From NCBI GenBank assembly GCA_047639615.1, contig JBLIOL010000033.1:1-25533 (forward strand): a stretch of 25,533 nt of DNA. Reading direction: 5' to 3'. Shown here piece after piece: positions 21,887-25,533 of the stretch. A program made the translations under genes and the position numbers. This stretch comes from CAYWNK01 sp047639615 (GTDB taxonomy: Bacteria; Planctomycetota; UBA1135; GCA-002686595). How positions within the stretch are numbered: the stretch's first letter is position 1; each line of letters opens with the position of its first letter. The notes under the pieces were generated by a model. The model had not been told where the DNA came from and made no database searches. It was given only the letters and a program-made list of their open reading frames with translations.

Positions 21887-21905
21887 CGCCTGCCAGAGGC
21901 AGGCG
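21887..21905 (-). terminator. Second hairpin, 8-bp perfect stem
   Basis: CGCCTGCC-AGA-GGCAGGCG lies 13 bases from the lipoprotein stop codon and directly before the longer hairpin in the direction of transcription. Together they form a tandem barrier between the lipoprotein gene and the quinone operon. Confidence 0.6.
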
Positions 21906-21917
21906 TATCAGAGGCTC

Positions 21918-24900
21918 CTACTGGCGCCAGTAGTCAGCCAGAATGGTGACGTTGGGTGCCGGGATAGACTGGATACCAGGCAGGAAGGCATTGGTATCGG
22001 TCTGCTGCAAGCCAGCCGAGCCCACCCCGAAGACGTCCACCACGCCGGATCCACCGCCGGCGTTGGGTACGGCCACGAACATGTAGCTGGGCTCACTGCA
22101 GTTGGTGATGAGGCCGTTGACCGCCGAGCTCCGGATCAGGTTCTTGCTGTTGGTCGGCGCAGCCGCCCCAGCACTGAAGGAGGTCACCACGCTGGGCAGC
22201 GCGCCCAGGTTCACCATGTTGTCGAAGGCCAAGTCAACCGGCACACCCGAGAGCTTCTCGTTGCCGATAGACACCTGCACAGCCAACTGCATGGAACGGA
22301 ACTGCGGGTTGGTGGTCGCGCCGCCACCGAGCAGTAGGGTTCCGGAGAGCGCACTCTCGACGAAGAGCATCGAGATGGCGCCCTCGCCAGCCGGGCCAGC
22401 CTGACCGGTAAGGGGATCGATCGGACCCTCGTGGACGACCCATGCCGCCGCGTTCAGGTTGATCGGATCAGGCTGAATCGTCTTGGGGTTTTGGAACTGC
22501 ATCGGCGCGATGCCGATGATGTCGTCAAAGCCCCAGCCGTTGGTGCCGTTGGGTCCAGACTCGTACATGGCTACGGTGCCAGTACGGTTCAAGATGTAGG
22601 CGAAGTAAGCATTGCGGTTGAAGGCAAAGCCGGCCATGCGCGGGAAGACGCACAGCTCGAAGGGGCCGCTCATCTGCGACGTCACAACGCGACGCACATT
22701 CAAGCTGAAGGCCGAGATGATCGAGACCGAGTTATCGAGCTCGTTGCACACGAGGATGTCTTCGTTACCCGGCTCCCAAGCGATACCGCGCGGGCCATGG
22801 CCGACCACAGTCGTCTTCACGATCTGGTGGAAGGTGGCCTTCTCCGGATCGATGTCGATGAAGGAAACCGTGTCGGCGGACTGGTTGGAAACCGCCAGGA
22901 AGTCGAGGTTAGGCCCCATTGCCAAGGACGTGGGGTCCGGCACAGGGATGCGATCGACCACAGTCATGCGGTTCGAGTTGAAGACCGTGATCTCACGGCG
23001 CTGACGATCCAAGAGGTACAGGAAGTGACCCACCTGCTGCCGGATCTGGTAGATGTTGCAAGCATCCGCCGACACCTGACCCTGGGAAGGGCCCAGGAAG
23101 TAGATGTTCTGCTCCGTGGTCAGTAGACCGCTGGGCGGAATCGGGGGATCCGAGTTCGGAGTACCGAAGGGATCGCCGGGCACCAAGAAGTTGTTCTTCG
23201 AGGGGTTGCTGTTGGCACCTACCACCGGGCCGATGAAGTGATCGACGGTGGTCGGCTCAAGGCCGTTCAAGAAGGGCGACACACATAGGGGCGGGAAGCT
23301 CAGGGGCGGCGGGTTGGGATGCGGTGCCCAAGAGATCGCGTTCTCTGCACCAGCAGCCACTCCGTTGCCGAACTGGTTCTGGGACAAGGGCCCCAGGGAG
23401 TTCGGGCCTGCGGCCACCGGGGCGACAGCCTTGAGGCCGTCAATGGCGCAGACACTACCGCCACCGGACTGACACCCGAAGGGCGCAGGCGCGTTGTTAA
23501 AGACGCCGTCCAAGGCGTGCCCAGCCATCATGTCGGAGACGTTCGCCACCAGGGGAGCACGCACCAACAGATCGTTGAGCGAGCTGTCCCTGGTCAGCGT
23601 GAAGGCTCCAGCTGAGCCACCATCGATGGTGCACGTACCCACCGAAATCGGGGGCAAGAGACCAGTCTGCTGGCTGATGTTGGGGTTGTAGGGAAAGATC
23701 GAGTTGCCCTCGATCGGCACTCCATTGATGAAGCTCGGGTTGCCGGTGGTTTGGCCGAAGCCGTTCAGGTCGACAACGCTAACACCAGGACTAGCGCCGG
23801 AGCGCCCCATGTAGATCGCATCGGGCATGACCGGCGTGTTGACCACACCAGGCCCTTGGCCCGTCACGAAGAAGGTATCGGCACCCAGCAGGTTGCTGTT
23901 GCCGTTGACCTCATTGGGATCCTGGGGATTGGGAATACGCGCAAGGTCCTCCAACTGAGCAGGATCGATACGGATGTTGACCGTGCTGAAGTTGGCCACG
24001 CAATCCGAGAAGGAAGGGCCTGACCCGGGGAAGTTGAACGCCGGGGTCAGCTCGTAGACCGAAAGGTCGAAGACCGAGGGCGGCGTGACCGTGAAGGGCA
24101 CTTCGGTCAAAGCCGTGTTCGGCCCAAAGGTCAGGTGCACCAGGGACGACAGGCTCGGGGGCGAGCCATCGTCCAGGTCACCCACACTGAGGGGCTGCAC
24201 CGGTTCGGTGAACTCCACGCGCACACGGGTCAGGGGATCCACATTCACGTCACCGTTGCCAGGCGTGATCAGCGGAGCGCTGAGCGGCGGAGGCGTGGTG
24301 ATGATCTCGGGACCATAGATGTCCTCGCCAACCGTGCTGGACGCCAGAGCGTTGTGGATGAGCGACTTGCCGTTCTCGGCCCGCACGGCGGTGGTGATCT
24401 TCATCTTCACCTGCACGCCCGTGGGAAAGGTCTCGTGCAAGGCCAGCGATCCGTCGCTGTCGGGCACGAACACCAACACATTGGGTGAAATCAGGTTCTC
24501 AGAACCAGCGAAGCTGGTCTCTGTGCCCGGGTAACCCAGGCCGGGGTTACCCGGCACGAGCGGCGTCACGCCGTCCTCCTGGAAGACCGTCGGACGGCCA
24601 CTGGCATCCGCACGCACCCAGGTCTGGAGCTCAATCCCGCTCGGACCGGCCACGTAGGTTTGGCCATTCACGAACGCGCGCCCGATCACAGGGAATGAGT
24701 TCCCGGAGAGAGGTTCGATGTGCGAAACCAACACGGCGCCCGTGAGCCCGGAGTTGGTTACGCCGCCGGAAGATCCGTCGAGCACCGTGCTCAAGTCCAA
24801 GGGTTGCGTGAAGCGCGCCGCCATGAAGTGATTACCCGCAGCGCCCGTGGGCAAGATCGCGGTCTCTTCAAAGTGCGGAACCGGCAACACGTCGTTGCCC

Positions 24901-25148
24901 GGACTTACGTTGTCCACCAGATCCTGGTAGGTCAGGATCGAAGTGATGAGCGGTGTTGGATTTCCTTGCGGGTCAAGTTTCTGGATGCTGTGAGGCAACA
25001 ACTGGCCGAAGCCGTTGGTTACTTCTACTAGGTTCATGGTCGAGCCTGAGCCTGCGTCTGCTGGCAAGCTCTCCGATCCGCCACAGGCGAAAAGGGCTCC
25101 GATGGTGGGCAGGAGCCAAAAAGGTCCGGCCGATGTCGACTTCTTCAT
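21918..25148 (-). CDS. Large surface lipoprotein with Ig-like segment and YVTN beta-propeller
   Basis: The 1076-residue protein starts with a lipoprotein signal peptide whose lipobox is LFAC, so Cys22 would be lipidated. Residues near 290-315 (ITPGNGDVNVDPLTRVRVEF) resemble a bacterial Ig-like (Big_5) domain. Residues of about 700-850 carry propeller repeats of the YVTN/lactonase-like type (FLYLLDRQRREITVFNSN, DFLAVSNQSADTVSFIDID, DILVCNELDNSVSII). Such proteins are surface-exposed binding or structural proteins; no catalytic site can be named. A GAGGA sequence lies about four bases before ATG 25148. The composition, rich in Asn, Pro, Gly and Thr, differs from the cytosolic genes and fits export. 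The gene is alone, bounded by hairpins downstream and 385 gene-free bases upstream. Confidence 0.85.
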   Translation of the reverse strand: MKKSTSAGPFWLLPTIGALFACGGSESLPADAGSGSTMNLVEVTNGFGQLLPHSIQKLDPQGNPTPLITSILTYQDLVDNVSPGNDVLPVPHFEETAILPTGAAGNHFMAARFTQPLDLSTVLDGSSGGVTNSGLTGAVLVSHIEPLSGNSFPVIGRAFVNGQTYVAGPSGIELQTWVRADASGRPTVFQEDGVTPLVPGNPGLGYPGTETSFAGSENLISPNVLVFVPDSDGSLALHETFPTGVQVKMKITTAVRAENGKSLIHNALASSTVGEDIYGPEIITTPPPLSAPLITPGNGDVNVDPLTRVRVEFTEPVQPLSVGDLDDGSPPSLSSLVHLTFGPNTALTEVPFTVTPPSVFDLSVYELTPAFNFPGSGPSFSDCVANFSTVNIRIDPAQLEDLARIPNPQDPNEVNGNSNLLGADTFFVTGQGPGVVNTPVMPDAIYMGRSGASPGVSVVDLNGFGQTTGNPSFINGVPIEGNSIFPYNPNISQQTGLLPPISVGTCTIDGGSAGAFTLTRDSSLNDLLVRAPLVANVSDMMAGHALDGVFNNAPAPFGCQSGGGSVCAIDGLKAVAPVAAGPNSLGPLSQNQFGNGVAAGAENAISWAPHPNPPPLSFPPLCVSPFLNGLEPTTVDHFIGPVVGANSNPSKNNFLVPGDPFGTPNSDPPIPPSGLLTTEQNIYFLGPSQGQVSADACNIYQIRQQVGHFLYLLDRQRREITVFNSNRMTVVDRIPVPDPTSLAMGPNLDFLAVSNQSADTVSFIDIDPEKATFHQIVKTTVVGHGPRGIAWEPGNEDILVCNELDNSVSIISAFSLNVRRVVTSQMSGPFELCVFPRMAGFAFNRNAYFAYILNRTGTVAMYESGPNGTNGWGFDDIIGIAPMQFQNPKTIQPDPINLNAAAWVVHEGPIDPLTGQAGPAGEGAISMLFVESALSGTLLLGGGATTNPQFRSMQLAVQVSIGNEKLSGVPVDLAFDNMVNLGALPSVVTSFSAGAAAPTNSKNLIRSSAVNGLITNCSEPSYMFVAVPNAGGGSGVVDVFGVGSAGLQQTDTNAFLPGIQSIPAPNVTILADYWRQ

Positions 25149-25533
25149 GTGTCCTCGTGGGATGAGAACCGGGGAAGGGTCCGGTTTCTCTAGTCAAGGG
25201 GTGAGGGGTGCATGGCTCCGCACCGGGGTAGCGCAGAGCAAATGAGTCGTGCTGGGACTGAGCTAATTACAAGCGCCGTGCCCAACGCCCGGCCTGCCCC
25301 TAAGGCCCATCAGGACCCCATTCCCGACCTACAGGGAAGGCCTTTCCTAGTGGAGTGAGCGCTTTTAAGCGCACACTGTGCTGCATCGCTCAACAATTGC
25401 GCTTAGATCCAAACATCAACAAGTGACCACAAGAATTAAAAGTTGTGTGAACGTCCAATTCATAAAAGAATCCGCGTTCGGTTTGGCGCACACCCTGAAT
25501 GGGCACGAAGAAGCCCCGGCGGTCCCTGAGGGA
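25149..25533. other. Gene-free upstream region of the lipoprotein gene
   Basis: No reading frame is supported in these 385 bases. The part from about 25360 to 25480 is clearly more AT-rich than the rest of the window. It probably holds the lipoprotein promoter on the minus strand, but no confident -35/-10 pair is seen. The window ends within or just before the next feature. Confidence 0.5.
25359..25372. repeat. Short inverted repeat in the lipoprotein upstream region
   Basis: GCGCTT-TT-AAGCGC is a perfect 14-base palindrome in the AT-rich region. It may be an operator for the lipoprotein gene or part of a terminator for a gene beyond the window edge. Confidence 0.35.

Overview
The window is high-GC bacterial DNA that looks most like a member of the Planctomycetota. 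The signs are large secreted beta-helix and propeller-type proteins, an S9 peptidase with a long acidic insert, few clear Shine-Dalgarno sites, and a menaquinone-type (UbiA/UbiX/UbiE) gene set. The assignment is inferred from protein style, not from a marker gene.

Left part (1-5.2 kb). A 58-residue coiled-coil/membrane microprotein lies on the minus strand. Next is a broken secreted SBBP/beta-propeller-like gene with one in-frame stop and two frameshifts. A secreted beta-helix-like protein on the plus strand converges on an exported S9-family (DPP IV/prolyl-oligopeptidase) peptidase on the minus strand. The peptidase's apparent intrinsic terminator lies inside the 3' end of the convergent gene.

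Middle (5.3-9.5 kb). A plus-strand two-gene unit encodes a membrane-anchored protein of unknown family and a single-chain fusion of an ABC ATPase with an MlaE-type permease, which suggests lipid transport. It is followed by a REP-associated Y1 (HUH) transposase gene flanked by 96-bp inverted arms. The arms carry or abut GGAG-headed palindromes in opposite orientation, so this resembles a small REPtron/RAYT island. A 38-bp tandem duplication lies beside it.

Right-centre (9.5-21.75 kb). Thirteen minus-strand genes are packed end to end, mostly with 1-4 bp start/stop overlaps. In transcription order they are: ubiE-type methyltransferase, CPBP membrane protease, ubiX, ubiA-type prenyltransferase, holA-like DNA polymerase III delta, a flavin-dependent halogenase-like oxidoreductase, a stand-alone GcvH-like lipoyl carrier, a COG0523/CobW GTPase, a 117-residue Cys/His protein, a two-cluster ferredoxin-like protein, a radical SAM enzyme, a DUF116-polyprenyl synthase fusion, and a terpene-cyclase/prenyltransferase-like alpha/alpha-toroid protein. 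The first genes and the polyprenyl synthase fit quinone assembly. The lipoyl/GTPase/Fe-S/radical SAM/DUF116 block between them has no obvious textbook role and is the best candidate here for an undescribed redox or isoprenoid-modification system.

Right end (21.85-25.5 kb). Two strong tandem hairpins separate this operon from a 1076-residue surface lipoprotein with an Ig-like segment and a YVTN-type propeller. Its upstream region is 385 bp and relatively AT-rich. No rRNA, tRNA or CRISPR array was seen.
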